Below are positions 1-7,429 of a stretch of DNA of 64,000 nt, piece after piece. Position 1 is the first letter of the stretch. Each line of letters begins with the position of its first letter. Source of the stretch: Peteryoungia ipomoeae (lineage in GTDB: Bacteria; Pseudomonadota; Alphaproteobacteria; Rhizobiales; Rhizobiaceae); NCBI RefSeq assembly GCF_004912165.1, contig NZ_STGV01000009.1, positions 1 to 64,000 of the forward strand, written 5' to 3'. Position numbers and translations under genes: made by a program. Under the pieces are notes generated by a model that made no database searches, was not told where the DNA came from, and worked only from the letters and a program-made list of their open reading frames with translations.

Positions 1-81
1 GAAGGCTATCTGTACATCCGTGTTGTACGCTTCCGATTCCGGTGCTATCTTGCCGTGAAAGCACCAGAACCGGAGCCGACA

Positions 82-375
82 ATGCCCCAGACGCACTACA
101 AGATCAGCGAGGCGCGCAAGAACTTCGCTGAGGTTCTCGATCGCGCCAATCAGGGCGAAGAGATCATCATCATGCGCGGCAATGAGATCTATGCCCGTAT
201 CGGTCCGGCAGATCCCGCCGGCAAAAGACCTTTCGGGCTCCTGGCGCGGCGCGGCCTTCCAGACGACCTGTTCGACGAGCATGATCCGCAACAGGCCGCA
301 ATCGATGCCGGCGACTGGAACGACGACGTCGGGGTCTTCCAAGGTGACGCGCGGAACGGGGACAAGCGCTCTTGA
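82..375 (+). CDS. Phd/YefM-type antitoxin
   Basis: Predicted 97-residue antitoxin of a type II toxin-antitoxin pair. The N-terminal half (ISEARKNFAEVLDRANQGEE, then an IIIMRGNE strand) is the classic Phd/YefM DNA-binding fold; the acidic C-terminus (DDLFDEHDP, then DAGDWNDD) is the usual toxin-wrapping tail. I chose the ATG at 82, with CGGAG 6 bases upstream, over an in-frame GTG at 55. Its stop overlaps the TTG start of the PIN toxin, which supports co-translation. Such antitoxins normally repress their own promoter; the upstream 80 bases would hold it. Family assignment is by motif only. Confidence 0.85.
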   Translation: MPQTHYKISEARKNFAEVLDRANQGEEIIIMRGNEIYARIGPADPAGKRPFGLLARRGLPDDLFDEHDPQQAAIDAGDWNDDVGVFQGDARNGDKRS

Positions 376-749
376 AGCTTCTTCTCGACAGTCATGCCGT
401 CTACTGGTGGACGATCGGCAGTGCGCGACTTTCACCACATGCACGTTCCCTTATCGAGGACAAGAGTAACGCCGTTCTCGTCAGCGCCGTCTCCTTCTAT
501 GAGCTCGACAACAAGATGCGGCTGAAGAAGCTGGATCTCAAGCCGCAGGAACTGCGCGCCGCGATCACCTCCAGCGGCTTCCAGACACTCGCCATCAGTG
601 ACTTGCATGCGGAACTTGCGGCGGCCCTCGACTGGGAGCATCGGGACCCATGGGACCGGATCCTCGCTGCGCAGACACGGCTTGAGCATTGCGCACTGAT
701 CTCGACGGATGTGGTGTTCGATGTCGTCTTGCAGGACAGGGTCTGGTGA
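372..749 (+). CDS. PIN-domain toxin (VapC-like RNase)
   Basis: Predicted 125-residue PIN-domain endoribonuclease toxin. The acidic metal-binding residues of the fold are visible: Asp6 in LLLDSHA, Glu near residue 43 in SFYEL, Asp near residue 92 in HRDPWDR, and a later Asp in ISTDVVF. It starts with TTG at 372, overlapping the antitoxin stop, an arrangement that usually keeps toxin translation dependent on the antitoxin. Length matches the VapC family. Predicted role: cleavage of specific RNAs when the labile antitoxin is lost, stabilising the plasmid or island. RNA target unknown. Confidence 0.85.
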   Translation: MKLLLDSHAVYWWTIGSARLSPHARSLIEDKSNAVLVSAVSFYELDNKMRLKKLDLKPQELRAAITSSGFQTLAISDLHAELAAALDWEHRDPWDRILAAQTRLEHCALISTDVVFDVVLQDRVW

Positions 750-759
750 GGAGAAAACT

Positions 760-1008
760 GTGAGAGTTCTCGTTGACGTGACGGAAGCGGCAGAACGGCT
801 TGAGGAGTTGGTTGAACTCTCATTGCGTGGCGATGAGATCATCATCTGCCGAAAGGAGATACCCGTCGCGATGGTAACGCCAATCGCTCAAAAGATCACC
901 TCTCATGAGGATTTTCTCTCTCTGGCAGAGGAGGGGCGTAAAAATGTGCAGCCCGGCACAAGCTCCGACCATTCCGATTTTTACGACGAACACGGCCTGC
1001 CCAAATGA
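760..1008 (+). CDS. Second Phd-like antitoxin, no adjacent toxin
   Basis: 82-residue protein (GTG start at 760; AGGAGAAAA lies just upstream) with the Phd/YefM pattern: a helical region with AAERLEELVELSLRGDE, a strand IIICRKEIPVAMV, and an acidic tail ending DFYDEHGLPK, which is typical of antitoxins that precede a PIN toxin. Here the next gene, overlapping by ATGA at 1005-1008, is a tyrosine recombinase rather than a toxin. So this is either an orphan antitoxin left after loss of its toxin, a second antitoxin for the upstream PIN protein, or a small regulator of the integrase operon. I cannot decide between these from sequence. Confidence 0.75.
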   Translation: MRVLVDVTEAAERLEELVELSLRGDEIIICRKEIPVAMVTPIAQKITSHEDFLSLAEEGRKNVQPGTSSDHSDFYDEHGLPK

Positions 1009-2132
1009 GTGCGGTTGATCGCCGCGTCAAAGATCTCGACACGATCGCCGCCGTTCTTCCAATGGAGCGCCGCGACGAGCTGGCCGAGCTATTGACCGAC
1101 CAGGACGTCGAGACGCTGCGTCATCTGGTCAATGAGGGCATGGGTGCCAATACGCTTCGGGCGCTCACATCCGACCTGGCCTATCTGCAGGCCTGGTCGC
1201 TCGCTGCGACCGGCCGATCGCTCCCTTGGCCCGCACCGGAAGCGCTGCTTCTCAAGTTTGTCGCACATCATCTCTGGGATCCGGAAAAGCGTCTGACGGA
1301 TCCGGGCCACGGCATGCCGGCTGACGTCGAGCATAAGCTCCGTCTCCAGGGATTGCTTCGAGTGCCCGGCCCGCATGCGCCTGACACCGTGCGGAGACGC
1401 CTTGCCACCTGGTCGACGCTGACGAAATGGCGCGGGCTCGAGGGTGTATTCAGCTCCCCTGCCCTCAAGTCCGCAATCCGCCTTGCTGTGCGCGCGACAC
1501 CGCGGCCAAGGAAGCGGAAGAGCGCCAAGGCGGTCACGGGGGATATTTTGCTGAAAGTGATCGCCACCTGCACGACGGGAAGCCTGCGTGATGTCAGGGA
1601 CCGCGCGATCTTGATGGTTGCCTTCGGCTCCGGTGGCCGGCGCCGCAGCGAGATTGCGGGCCTCAGGATCGAGCAGCTGCAGCCGGAAGCGCCGATCCCG
1701 ATCGAAGGGGGGGCTCCCCTCCCCTCTCTCTCCATTCATCTCGGTCGCACCAAGACCAGCGGTGCCGACAATGATGAAGTCGTCTATCTCAGCGGTCGAC
1801 CCGTTGATGCTCTGAACGCGTGGCTTGCGGCTGCAAAAATCGACAAGGGCAGTGTCTTCAGGGCGATTGATCGCTGGGGGAATGTTTCGCGCCGGCCGCT
1901 GGATCCCAAGGCCATCAATGACATTCTCAAGCAGCGCGCCAAAATGGCCGGGTTGGATCCTGGGGAGTTTTCCGCCCACGGGCTTCGCTCAGGCTATCTG
2001 ACCGAAGCAGCAAATCGGGGCATACCCCTCCCCGAAGCCATGGAGCAGTCGCGGCATAGATCCGTTCAGCAGGCGTCGGAATACTACAATAGCGCCAGCA
2101 GGCGGAGCGGAAGGGCGGCACGGCTTCTCTAG
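1005..2132 (+). CDS. Tyrosine recombinase/integrase
   Basis: 375-residue site-specific recombinase. The N-terminal ~150 residues look like the SAM-like core-binding domain; the C-terminal catalytic domain shows the Arg in GRRRSEIAGL (around residue 212), the beta-hairpin Lys in GRTKT (around 248), His-x-x-Arg in AHGLRSG (around 326), the second His in SRHRS (around 349) and the nucleophile in SEYYN (around 358). All expected catalytic residues are present, so it should be active. It overlaps the second antitoxin gene by four bases, so it is probably expressed from the TA promoter. Recombination target unknown; no att site was recognised next to it. Confidence 0.9.
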   Translation: MSAVDRRVKDLDTIAAVLPMERRDELAELLTDQDVETLRHLVNEGMGANTLRALTSDLAYLQAWSLAATGRSLPWPAPEALLLKFVAHHLWDPEKRLTDPGHGMPADVEHKLRLQGLLRVPGPHAPDTVRRRLATWSTLTKWRGLEGVFSSPALKSAIRLAVRATPRPRKRKSAKAVTGDILLKVIATCTTGSLRDVRDRAILMVAFGSGGRRRSEIAGLRIEQLQPEAPIPIEGGAPLPSLSIHLGRTKTSGADNDEVVYLSGRPVDALNAWLAAAKIDKGSVFRAIDRWGNVSRRPLDPKAINDILKQRAKMAGLDPGEFSAHGLRSGYLTEAANRGIPLPEAMEQSRHRSVQQASEYYNSASRRSGRAARLL

Positions 2133-2224
2133 CTCTGGCAGTGGTTCAGGACCCACTCCTCAATGCGTTATGCTGTTAGCGCTGTTCTGACAGCACGGTA
2201 TTCAGGGCTTGACCGGTTCGGTGG

Positions 2225-2443
2225 TCACTGCAAAGCAGCAAGGCGCTCCGCCTCGGCCATCGCCGCAGCCTTGGTTCTGAATGGCCCGATATCGTGCTCC
2301 TCGGTATCTGGCAGCCATTTCGCCAGGAACCACCATCCGCCGGGGCGATAGCTGGAGTTGCTGCGAACCGACCCAATGTCCTTGGCAAAGAACCAGCCGG
2401 AATCAATTCCGTCCTGTTCCCAATTGATGCTTTTCTCAGTCAT
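2225..2443 (-). CDS. Hypothetical protein
   Basis: 72-residue protein, start ATG at 2443, ending AERLAALQ. It is rich in aromatic residues (SGWFFAKD; GGWWFLAKW), which is not what random reading frames usually give, and ends in an amphipathic helix (AAAMAEAERLA). No family recognised. No clear Shine-Dalgarno is visible upstream. It lies between the integrase and the IS3 element and may be a surviving resident gene of the region the IS entered. Confidence 0.5.
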   Translation of the reverse strand: MTEKSINWEQDGIDSGWFFAKDIGSVRSNSSYRPGGWWFLAKWLPDTEEHDIGPFRTKAAAMAEAERLAALQ

Positions 2444-2551
2444 GGCGTACCCGTTGGTGGAGCTACCTAGCCATCTTATCCGGGCGATATGACCACGGCA
2501 ACAACTGGTCGATCTGGCTGTTGGGATGGCCATTGACGATCTTGGTGATCA

Positions 2552-2591
2552 GGTAATCCTCCCCGTTTTAACGGGGTTCAGCGGTAGAATT
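2552..2591 (+). repeat. Left terminal inverted repeat of the IS3 element
   Basis: Begins GGTAATCCTCCCCG, contains a 7-bp hairpin CCCCGTT/AACGGGG (2561-2576) and ends GTAGAATT. It pairs imperfectly with 5023-5063. The stop codon of orfB lies at its inner edge, and the hairpin could also serve to end orfB transcription. Confidence 0.8.
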
Positions 2592-3418
2592 CACGCGGCC
2601 ATTTTCAGTTTCTGAGCGGGTGTAATGCCGCCAATGCCCATGTTGGGCCGTTCGTGGTTATACGTCCAAAGCCATTCAGTGGCGATCTCCTGCACCTCCG
2701 TTATGCTGTCAAAAATATACAGATCGAGCCATTCATGCCGAACAGTTCGGTTGTAGCGCTCGACATAGGCGTTCTGCTGAGGCTTGCCGGGCTGGATATA
2801 GTTCAATGCGATCCCTTGCTTCTCTGCCCATTCGACCAGCTTCGAACTGACGTACTCGGGACCGTTATCGACCCTGATTGCCAGTGGCTTGCCCCGCCAT
2901 TCGATAATCTGGTTGAGGCTGCGCACGACCCGCTCGGCAGGCAGTGAGAAGTCAACCTCGATCCCCAGTCCCTCTCGATTGAAGTCGTCCAACACGTTCA
3001 GAAGCCTGAACTGGCGACCGTCCGCCAAGCGATCCGCCATGAAGTCCATCGACCAGACCACGTTCGGCGCATCGGGCACCGCCAGCTCCTCTGGCTTCTC
3101 GCGCTTCAGCCGCCGGCGGGGCTTGATCCTCAGGTTCAGCTCAAGCTCGCGGTAGATGCGGTAGACTCGTTTGTGGTTCCAGCGAAAGCCTTGGACATTG
3201 CGCATATGCAGGAAGCAGAGACCGCAGCCCCAGGTCTTCTTAACCTCCACAAGCCCAAGCAACAGATCGGCGATCTCATCGTTATCGGCATTGCGCTTTG
3301 GGCTATACCGAAAACAGGTCTCGCTGACGCCAAATGTCCTGCATGCTAGCGCGACACTCACGCCGCGTTGCGCCACTGCTTTCTCGGCCAGCTCTCGGCG
3401 CTGAGATGGCCGCCTCAT
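2591..3418 (-). CDS. IS3-family transposase OrfB (DDE domain)
   Basis: 275-residue catalytic half of an IS3-family transposase. The rve integrase core shows the DDE triad: Asp in VWSMDFM (around residue 122), Asp in RVDNGPE (around 182) and Glu in AYVERYN (around 218). The N-terminus carries the HTH_21 linker region ([17 protein letters not shown]). It would normally be made as an OrfAB fusion by -1 frameshifting at an A7 run on the minus strand (3418-3424); its ATG also overlaps the orfA stop. With orfA disrupted upstream, the fusion can no longer be made, so the element is probably immobile unless complemented. Confidence 0.92.
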   Translation of the reverse strand: MRRPSQRRELAEKAVAQRGVSVALACRTFGVSETCFRYSPKRNADNDEIADLLLGLVEVKKTWGCGLCFLHMRNVQGFRWNHKRVYRIYRELELNLRIKPRRRLKREKPEELAVPDAPNVVWSMDFMADRLADGRQFRLLNVLDDFNREGLGIEVDFSLPAERVVRSLNQIIEWRGKPLAIRVDNGPEYVSSKLVEWAEKQGIALNYIQPGKPQQNAYVERYNRTVRHEWLDLYIFDSITEVQEIATEWLWTYNHERPNMGIGGITPAQKLKMAA

Positions 3419-3424
3419 TTTTTT
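3418..3424 (-). other. A7 slippery frameshift site of the IS3 transposase
   Basis: On the minus strand orfA ends ...GGA AAA AAA TGA, giving a run of seven A that reads into the TGA stop of orfA and the overlapping ATG of orfB. Such A runs are the known -1 frameshift signals of IS3 elements. Confidence 0.75.
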
Positions 3425-3567
3425 CCGAGAGCCTCCTTCAGCAGATCCGCCTGCATGCTCAAATCTGCATACATCCGCTTCAATCGGCGGCTCTCGTCCT
3501 CAAGAGCCTTCATCTGGCTGATCATCGAGGCGTCCATGCCGCCATACTTCGAACGCCACTTAATGGG

Positions 3568-3582
3568 ATGGACTGTTCCCCC
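3568..3582 (+). repeat. Subterminal inverted repeat, left
   Basis: ATGGACTGTTCCCCC, exact complement of 4857-4871. Placed 6 bases inside the left end of the IS1111-type element. Confidence 0.9.
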
Positions 3583-3623
3583 ACCCCGCAGTCAAACTGG
3601 TCGCGCCAACGAAGGAGGTTGTC

Positions 3624-4643
3624 ATGGCAAACGTTGCGGTTCTGGGAATTGATATCGCCAAGAATGTGTTCCAGCTTCATGGCGTGGGCGCCGATGGTCA
3701 GGTTGTCCTGAGACGACGTGTGATGCGCGATCAACTGCTTCAGGTGACCGAGGCTATGCCGCCTTGCTTGATCGGGATCGAAGCTTGCACGGGTGCCTTT
3801 CACTGGCAGCGGCATTTTGAGTCTCAGGGGCATACTGTGAAGATCATTGCACCGCAGTATGTGAAGCCTTTTTTGAAGGGCCAGAAAAATGACGGCAACG
3901 ATGCCCAGGCAATATGCATTGCCGTTCAACAGCCACACATGCGCTTCGTACCGAAGAAATCGATCATCCAGCAGGACATCCAAGGCCTCCACCGTGCTCG
4001 GCAGAGATTGGTCAATCATCGTGTCGCCCTGATCTCGCAGATGCGAGGTTTGCTTCTCGAGCGTGGTGTAGCGATCGCAAAGTCGGCTTCGATCGCCCAG
4101 CGAACGATACCGGAGATCATCAATAATCCAAGGATCGACATCACCGAGCTGACCCGCGATATCATCGGCACGCTCCATGCATTCCTTTTGCAGCTCAACG
4201 AAAAGATCAAATACTTCGACAAGCAGATCGAAGCCGTCTTCCGCGAGAGCGATGTTTGTCAGCGTATCGCCAAAATACGTGGCGTCGGCCCGAAGACTGC
4301 GACGGCAGTGGTCGCGGCTGTTGGTGATGGAGCAGACTTTAAGAATGGCCGACATCTGGCCGCCTGGATGGGCTTGGTGCCGCGACAGCATTCCAGCGGC
4401 GATCGACGCGTACTGCTTGGCATCAGCAAACGAGGCAGTCAGCATCTGCGAACACTTCTGGTCCACGGCGGAAGGTCAGTGGTGCGAACGGCGCAACGAA
4501 AATCTGACCCTGCGAGCGAATGGGTCAACGAGCTTAGGGAAAGGCGTGGTTACAACCGCGCAGCGGTTGCTGTCGCCAATAAGAACGCAAGGGTGATCTG
4601 GGCCTTGCTTCAGCACGGTGGCGAGTACCGAGCCAATCCCTGA
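3624..4643 (+). CDS. IS110/IS1111-family DEDD transposase
   Basis: 339-residue recombinase with the IS110 layout: an N-terminal RuvC-like DEDD domain (Asp9 in GIDIAKNVF, Glu in IGIEACTG around residue 53, Asp residues in KNDGNDAQA around 91-95) and the C-terminal Transposase_20 domain (IRGVGPKTATA; LAAWMGLVPRQ; SKRGSQHLRTLLVHG). ATG at 3624 is preceded by GAAGGAGG. The gene looks intact and full length, so the element could be active. In this family the enzyme uses an RNA encoded by the element to choose its target. Confidence 0.95.
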   Translation: MANVAVLGIDIAKNVFQLHGVGADGQVVLRRRVMRDQLLQVTEAMPPCLIGIEACTGAFHWQRHFESQGHTVKIIAPQYVKPFLKGQKNDGNDAQAICIAVQQPHMRFVPKKSIIQQDIQGLHRARQRLVNHRVALISQMRGLLLERGVAIAKSASIAQRTIPEIINNPRIDITELTRDIIGTLHAFLLQLNEKIKYFDKQIEAVFRESDVCQRIAKIRGVGPKTATAVVAAVGDGADFKNGRHLAAWMGLVPRQHSSGDRRVLLGISKRGSQHLRTLLVHGGRSVVRTAQRKSDPASEWVNELRERRGYNRAAVAVANKNARVIWALLQHGGEYRANP

Positions 4644-4856
4644 GAGCAGGCATGCGAATTGCAGGCTGAAGGTTGAAATGGAATGAACGGTCGGACCGGC
4701 ACATACGGAACCTGTCTTTTATAATGGCCGACAAGGTCTCCCATTTGTTGAGGCGTATGTGTGCGGATACCCCATTTGGGCGCTTCGAAAATGATGACGC
4801 CGTATAGATGTTTGCAATCGACCCGCGTCAAACCGCTTCAACATCAAGCTTGCAAC
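4644..4856 (+). ncRNA. Candidate bridge/seeker RNA region of the IS1111-type element
   Basis: Non-coding stretch between the transposase stop and the right subterminal repeat. In IS1111-type elements the guide RNA is known to come from this side of the gene, and here the left non-coding end is only about 60 bases. The segment CTTTTATAATGG at 4716-4727 contains TTTTATAA, identical to eight bases spanning the insertion point in the orfA-sense target (TTTTTAT/AAGTGG), and ATAATGG, identical to seven bases across the circularised element ends. RNA structure was not computed; the assignment is inference. Confidence 0.45.
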
Positions 4857-4871
4857 GGGGGAACAGTCCAT
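4857..4871 (-). repeat. Subterminal inverted repeat, right
   Basis: GGGGGAACAGTCCAT, exact complement of 3568-3582. Four bases separate it from the right end of the element. Confidence 0.9.
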
Positions 4872-5022
4872 AGATATAAAAACTGGCACTGCTGATGCCG
4901 TGCTCCCGGCAAAGCTCAGGAACTGGCACGCCCCCTTCCGCCTGGCGCAGGATGGCAAGGATTTGCGGTTCGCTAAATCGGCTCTTCTTCATCGAAATCT
5001 CCTCGAGCATCAAGCCTGAGAA

Positions 5023-5063
5023 AATTCTACTTTTGAAGCCCCTTATTCGCGGGGAGGATTACC
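5023..5063 (-). repeat. Right terminal inverted repeat of the IS3 element
   Basis: Complement of the left repeat: GGTAATCCTCCCCG read on the minus strand from 5063, then a CCCC/GGGG block and GTAGAATT. It lies just upstream of the orfA start at 4992, where the transposase promoter is expected. Confidence 0.8.
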
Positions 5064-5132
5064 CGCCACAATCGGCTGATTTCACTCAACTCTTTTTCGG
5101 TCAGGCTCTTAAGGAGTGTGGACGAACCTCAA

Positions 5133-5837
5133 TTACCAAGTGAAATAGATGAATTTACTGCCATTCTGTCCGATGGCTGCAAATTTTCCCGTCTCCTTGT
5201 CATAGAGAACGCCGTCTCTTGATTCAGTGTGTTGCTCACGAAATTGCTGCGCGCCGGAATTATCGAACTGCACGTTTACCTCGGCATGCCCATCACTGTA
5301 GCGATTGAGCGTCATCGTCATCCCTTCGCTGAAACCGAGTTCTGATATGTCAGTTTCCTGGATGGTTCCATTTTGGAAAGCCGCCAGCATCGTCTTGTTC
5401 CGCAGTGTAGACTGATCTTGTTTCAGTCCATCGATCGTAGACTGCCTGTACGCTGCGTCTGTCATTACCTGACCCACGCCGGCGAATGTTTCCGTGCTCT
5501 CACCGTTGCCATATTGGGTCTTTGTGAATGTACCGTTCAGCGCAAACCACTGGCTATCTCCATCGAATTCTGAAAGCGAGCGGCCAGTATCGTTCGGCAG
5601 CTTGATTTCTTCGACTTCAACCTTTTCGCCAGCGGCCTCAGCGTCCTGCTTCATACGCTGGGTGATCTCGATGATTTTGCCGATCGCGTTACCAGCCTTG
5701 AAGACGTCGTCTGTATGGCCTGTTGCGATAGAAAGGATCGTGGTTGCCGCGGATGAGGAATCTGTTGAACTGGCTCCTGACGTCCCGAACAACATAGCAA
5801 CCGAACTGCTAGAAATACCACTTGTTGATGCAATCAT
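5133..5837 (-). CDS. Hypothetical Ser/Thr-rich protein
   Basis: 234-residue protein of unknown function. The first ~40 residues are very rich in Ser, Thr and Ala (ISSSSVAML; SSTDSSSAATTI), without a standard signal peptide; a charged helical stretch follows (KIIEITQRMKQDAEAAG), and the rest alternates polar strands with repeated mentions of Gly-Asn-Gly/Asp-Gly turns. No Cys. The composition resembles rhizobial surface or exported proteins without a cleaved leader, but no family is recognised. It is transcribed divergently from the secreted protein at 6083 and the exporter operon, with 245 bases between the two starts, so shared regulation is possible. Confidence 0.65.
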   Translation of the reverse strand: MIASTSGISSSSVAMLFGTSGASSTDSSSAATTILSIATGHTDDVFKAGNAIGKIIEITQRMKQDAEAAGEKVEVEEIKLPNDTGRSLSEFDGDSQWFALNGTFTKTQYGNGESTETFAGVGQVMTDAAYRQSTIDGLKQDQSTLRNKTMLAAFQNGTIQETDISELGFSEGMTMTLNRYSDGHAEVNVQFDNSGAQQFREQHTESRDGVLYDKETGKFAAIGQNGSKFIYFTW

Positions 5838-6082
5838 AACGCGTTCCCCGGCTAGAATATTCTCCCCGGATCATTCGGGTCCCGCCAATCGCAGGGCGGC
5901 GTCATGCCTAAATCGAGGCTAGGCCTTATTTCTGAACATTTCGTTAAATTCAACCTATGAAGGTATTAATTTTCATTAGGTAAATTTTTCGGTGCGCAAG
6001 GTAAAATTGTATGTGGATTTCTCGCGGCAACAAGGGGAGGATGCCGGTGCGCGGATAGCGTGCATACAATAAGGAGATAGTT

Positions 6083-6547
6083 GTGAAATTTCTTTCGAAA
6101 CTGCTTACCTTTTCAGCGGCATATTTGATTGGGACGATCGCCTCGGCCAACGCTGCTGATCTCACCGTCAACGTATCGACCGGCCCGACTAACAACGCAA
6201 CCTCAGGAACAACCTGGAGCATCGATTCTCGCACCTGCACGGGATGCACGGCTTCCACAACACTTTCGATCCCGAAAAATTCCACTAGGACCAATACCGC
6301 TGACGCCACAATTGGCGCTTCGGAAATGACGTACACATTTAGCTATTATAACTATTTTGGAACCTCCTGGCAAAAGAAGGGATGTGATTTCAGCGTCACT
6401 TTGCTCCTTGATGGCGCAGGAAATGTAACAGGCATCAGTAGTTTCGATGCGATACAGAAGACTGGACTGTCAGTTTGCTCCGGACCTGCTCCATCTCTCA
6501 GCGGAGCTGGCCAAGTGATCTGGAATGTATATGTCAATGCGAGCTAA
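6083..6547 (+). CDS. Small secreted protein with paired cysteines
   Basis: 154 residues, GTG start with AAGGAG 6 bases upstream. A clear signal peptide (FLSKLLTFSAAYLIGTIASA, cleavage near ANA/AD) leads into a Thr/Ser/Asn-rich mature protein. Four Cys lie in the mature part: two in RTCTGCT, one in KKGCDFS and one in LSVCSG, suggesting two disulfides. Aromatic run TFSYYNYFG. No family recognised. It sits directly before a MacAB-TolC-like exporter operon; export by that system is attractive but unproven. A strong hairpin follows the stop, so it may be a separate transcript. Confidence 0.7.
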   Translation: MKFLSKLLTFSAAYLIGTIASANAADLTVNVSTGPTNNATSGTTWSIDSRTCTGCTASTTLSIPKNSTRTNTADATIGASEMTYTFSYYNYFGTSWQKKGCDFSVTLLLDGAGNVTGISSFDAIQKTGLSVCSGPAPSLSGAGQVIWNVYVNAS

Positions 6548-6562
6548 TCAGCTTTCATTTAT

Positions 6563-6586
6563 GGAGGGCGCGCTCCAGCGCCCTCC
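6563..6586 (+). terminator. Hairpin after the secreted-protein gene
   Basis: Perfect 9-bp stem GGAGGGCGC/GCGCCCTCC around a 6-base loop, 15 bases past the stop at 6547. The following TGTCT is a weak T tract, so this could be an intrinsic terminator or an mRNA-stabilising hairpin. Confidence 0.6.
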
Positions 6587-6727
6587 TGTCTACAGGTTTG
6601 CATCGCTCAACCGTGGCTCCCTCCAATGTGCTCACCTGCCGCTCACATTTGCCTTAAATTGCAGATCGGCGTTCCACATCAAAATCACAGCCTTTTTCAG
6701 GAGGCGATTTGACCTAGGAATCTATAA

Positions 6728-7429
6728 GTGCTGAGCGTAGACAATCTGCGAAAGGAGTACCGTGGAGGTGGGGTTGGCCAACAGGTAGCTCTCAACTGCG
6801 TTAACTTGCACGCAGGCCATGGTGAATTCTGTGCGCTATCAGGCCCGTCAGGCTCAGGCAAGACGACGCTGATGAACCTCGTAGGATTGCTGGATCGCCC
6901 TACAGCCGGACGTATCCGTATCCTCGGCATGCCGACGGACGATCTGGTCGATGATCAGATAGCAGAATTGCGCAGCCGCTACATTGGTTTCGTCTTTCAG
7001 TCATTCCACCTCCTACCCCGCTTCACCGCACTCGACAATGTAGGCCTGCCGCTCATTTACCGCGGAATCGGTAAACAGCAGCGCCGTACCATGGCGGCAC
7101 TTGCGCTGCGGGAGGTTGGACTTGCTGATCGCATGATGCACCGGCCGGACGAGCTTTCCGGCGGCCAACGGCAACGTGTCGCGATTGCGCGGGCTCTCGT
7201 GGGCAGTCCGTCACTGCTGCTCGCTGATGAACCGACAGGCAATCTCGATAGTCGCTCTGCCGAGGCCATCATATCTCTGCTCAAGAAGCTGAACGAGGAG
7301 CGCGGCCTGACCATCATCATCGTGACCCATGACCCACAGATCGCCGCGCGGTGCCCACGTCGGATATTGATGCGAGACGGTCAAATAGTGGAGGATTCCG
7401 CGTCTGCACGATTGCCGGTCAGCACATGA
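6728..7429 (+). CDS. ABC exporter ATPase (MacB/LolD-type)
   Basis: 233-residue nucleotide-binding subunit. Walker A GPSGSGKTT (around residue 38), Q-loop FVFQSFHLLP, signature LSGGQRQRVAIARAL (around 143), Walker B LLLADEPTGNLD (around 163) and the switch His in IIVTHD. The LADEPTGNLD version and length are those of the MacB/LolD/FtsE group. GTG start at 6728. It overlaps the permease gene by ATGA at 7426-7429, so ATPase and permease are separate chains here, unlike the fused MacB of enterobacteria. Role: powers the FtsX-like permease encoded next. Confidence 0.92.
   Translation: MLSVDNLRKEYRGGGVGQQVALNCVNLHAGHGEFCALSGPSGSGKTTLMNLVGLLDRPTAGRIRILGMPTDDLVDDQIAELRSRYIGFVFQSFHLLPRFTALDNVGLPLIYRGIGKQQRRTMAALALREVGLADRMMHRPDELSGGQRQRVAIARALVGSPSLLLADEPTGNLDSRSAEAIISLLKKLNEERGLTIIIVTHDPQIAARCPRRILMRDGQIVEDSASARLPVST

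Larger units (their letters stand above)
3562..4875 (+). mobile_element. IS110-family (IS1111-type) insertion sequence
   Basis: 1314-bp element whose limits follow from rebuilding the split orfA. It has no terminal repeats, but perfect 15-bp subterminal inverted repeats lie 6 bases from the left end and 4 from the right end, the hallmark of the IS1111 subgroup. It holds one DEDD transposase gene and a 232-base non-coding right end. No target duplication is seen, as expected for this family. Confidence 0.88.
3415..4992 (-). pseudogene. IS3 orfA split by an IS110/IS1111 insertion
   Basis: The N-terminal part (MKKSRFSEPQILAILRQAEG onward, ending SASFY) lies at 4992-4876, and the C-terminal part (KWRSKYGGMDASM onward, ending KEALGKK) at 3561-3415, with the IS110-type element 3562-4875 between them. 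Joining the two pieces restores the SFYKWRSKYGG stretch typical of IS407-group OrfA without gain or loss of a base. This small HTH protein normally binds the IS ends and forms the first half of the OrfAB transposase. Confidence 0.9.
2552..5063 (-). mobile_element. IS3-family (IS407-like) element interrupted by another IS
   Basis: The ends carry matching terminal inverted repeats: GGTAATCCTCCCCG at 2552-2565 and its complement at 5050-5063, followed on both sides by a GGGG-TTCA block and GTAGAATT (2584-2591; complement 5023-5030). Inside are orfA and orfB of an IS3-family transposase on the minus strand. Removing the 1314-bp inner element leaves 1198 bp, the normal size for this group. I do not see a convincing target duplication outside the tips (left flank TGATCA, right flank CGCCAC), so the element may be old or its exact tip may be a base or two off. 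Confidence 0.85.

Noticed and set aside
1089..1979. 296-residue minus-strand frame inside the integrase gene
   Set aside because: Exact antisense shadow of a gene with all catalytic motifs; composition is Arg/Gly-rich without family features.
3522..4466. 314-residue minus-strand frame across the IS110-type transposase
   Set aside because: Antisense shadow of a well-recognised transposase gene.
5264..5285. GAACTGCACGTTTACC as a further tra box
   Set aside because: Only one half-site matches (CTGCAC); there is no inverted partner.
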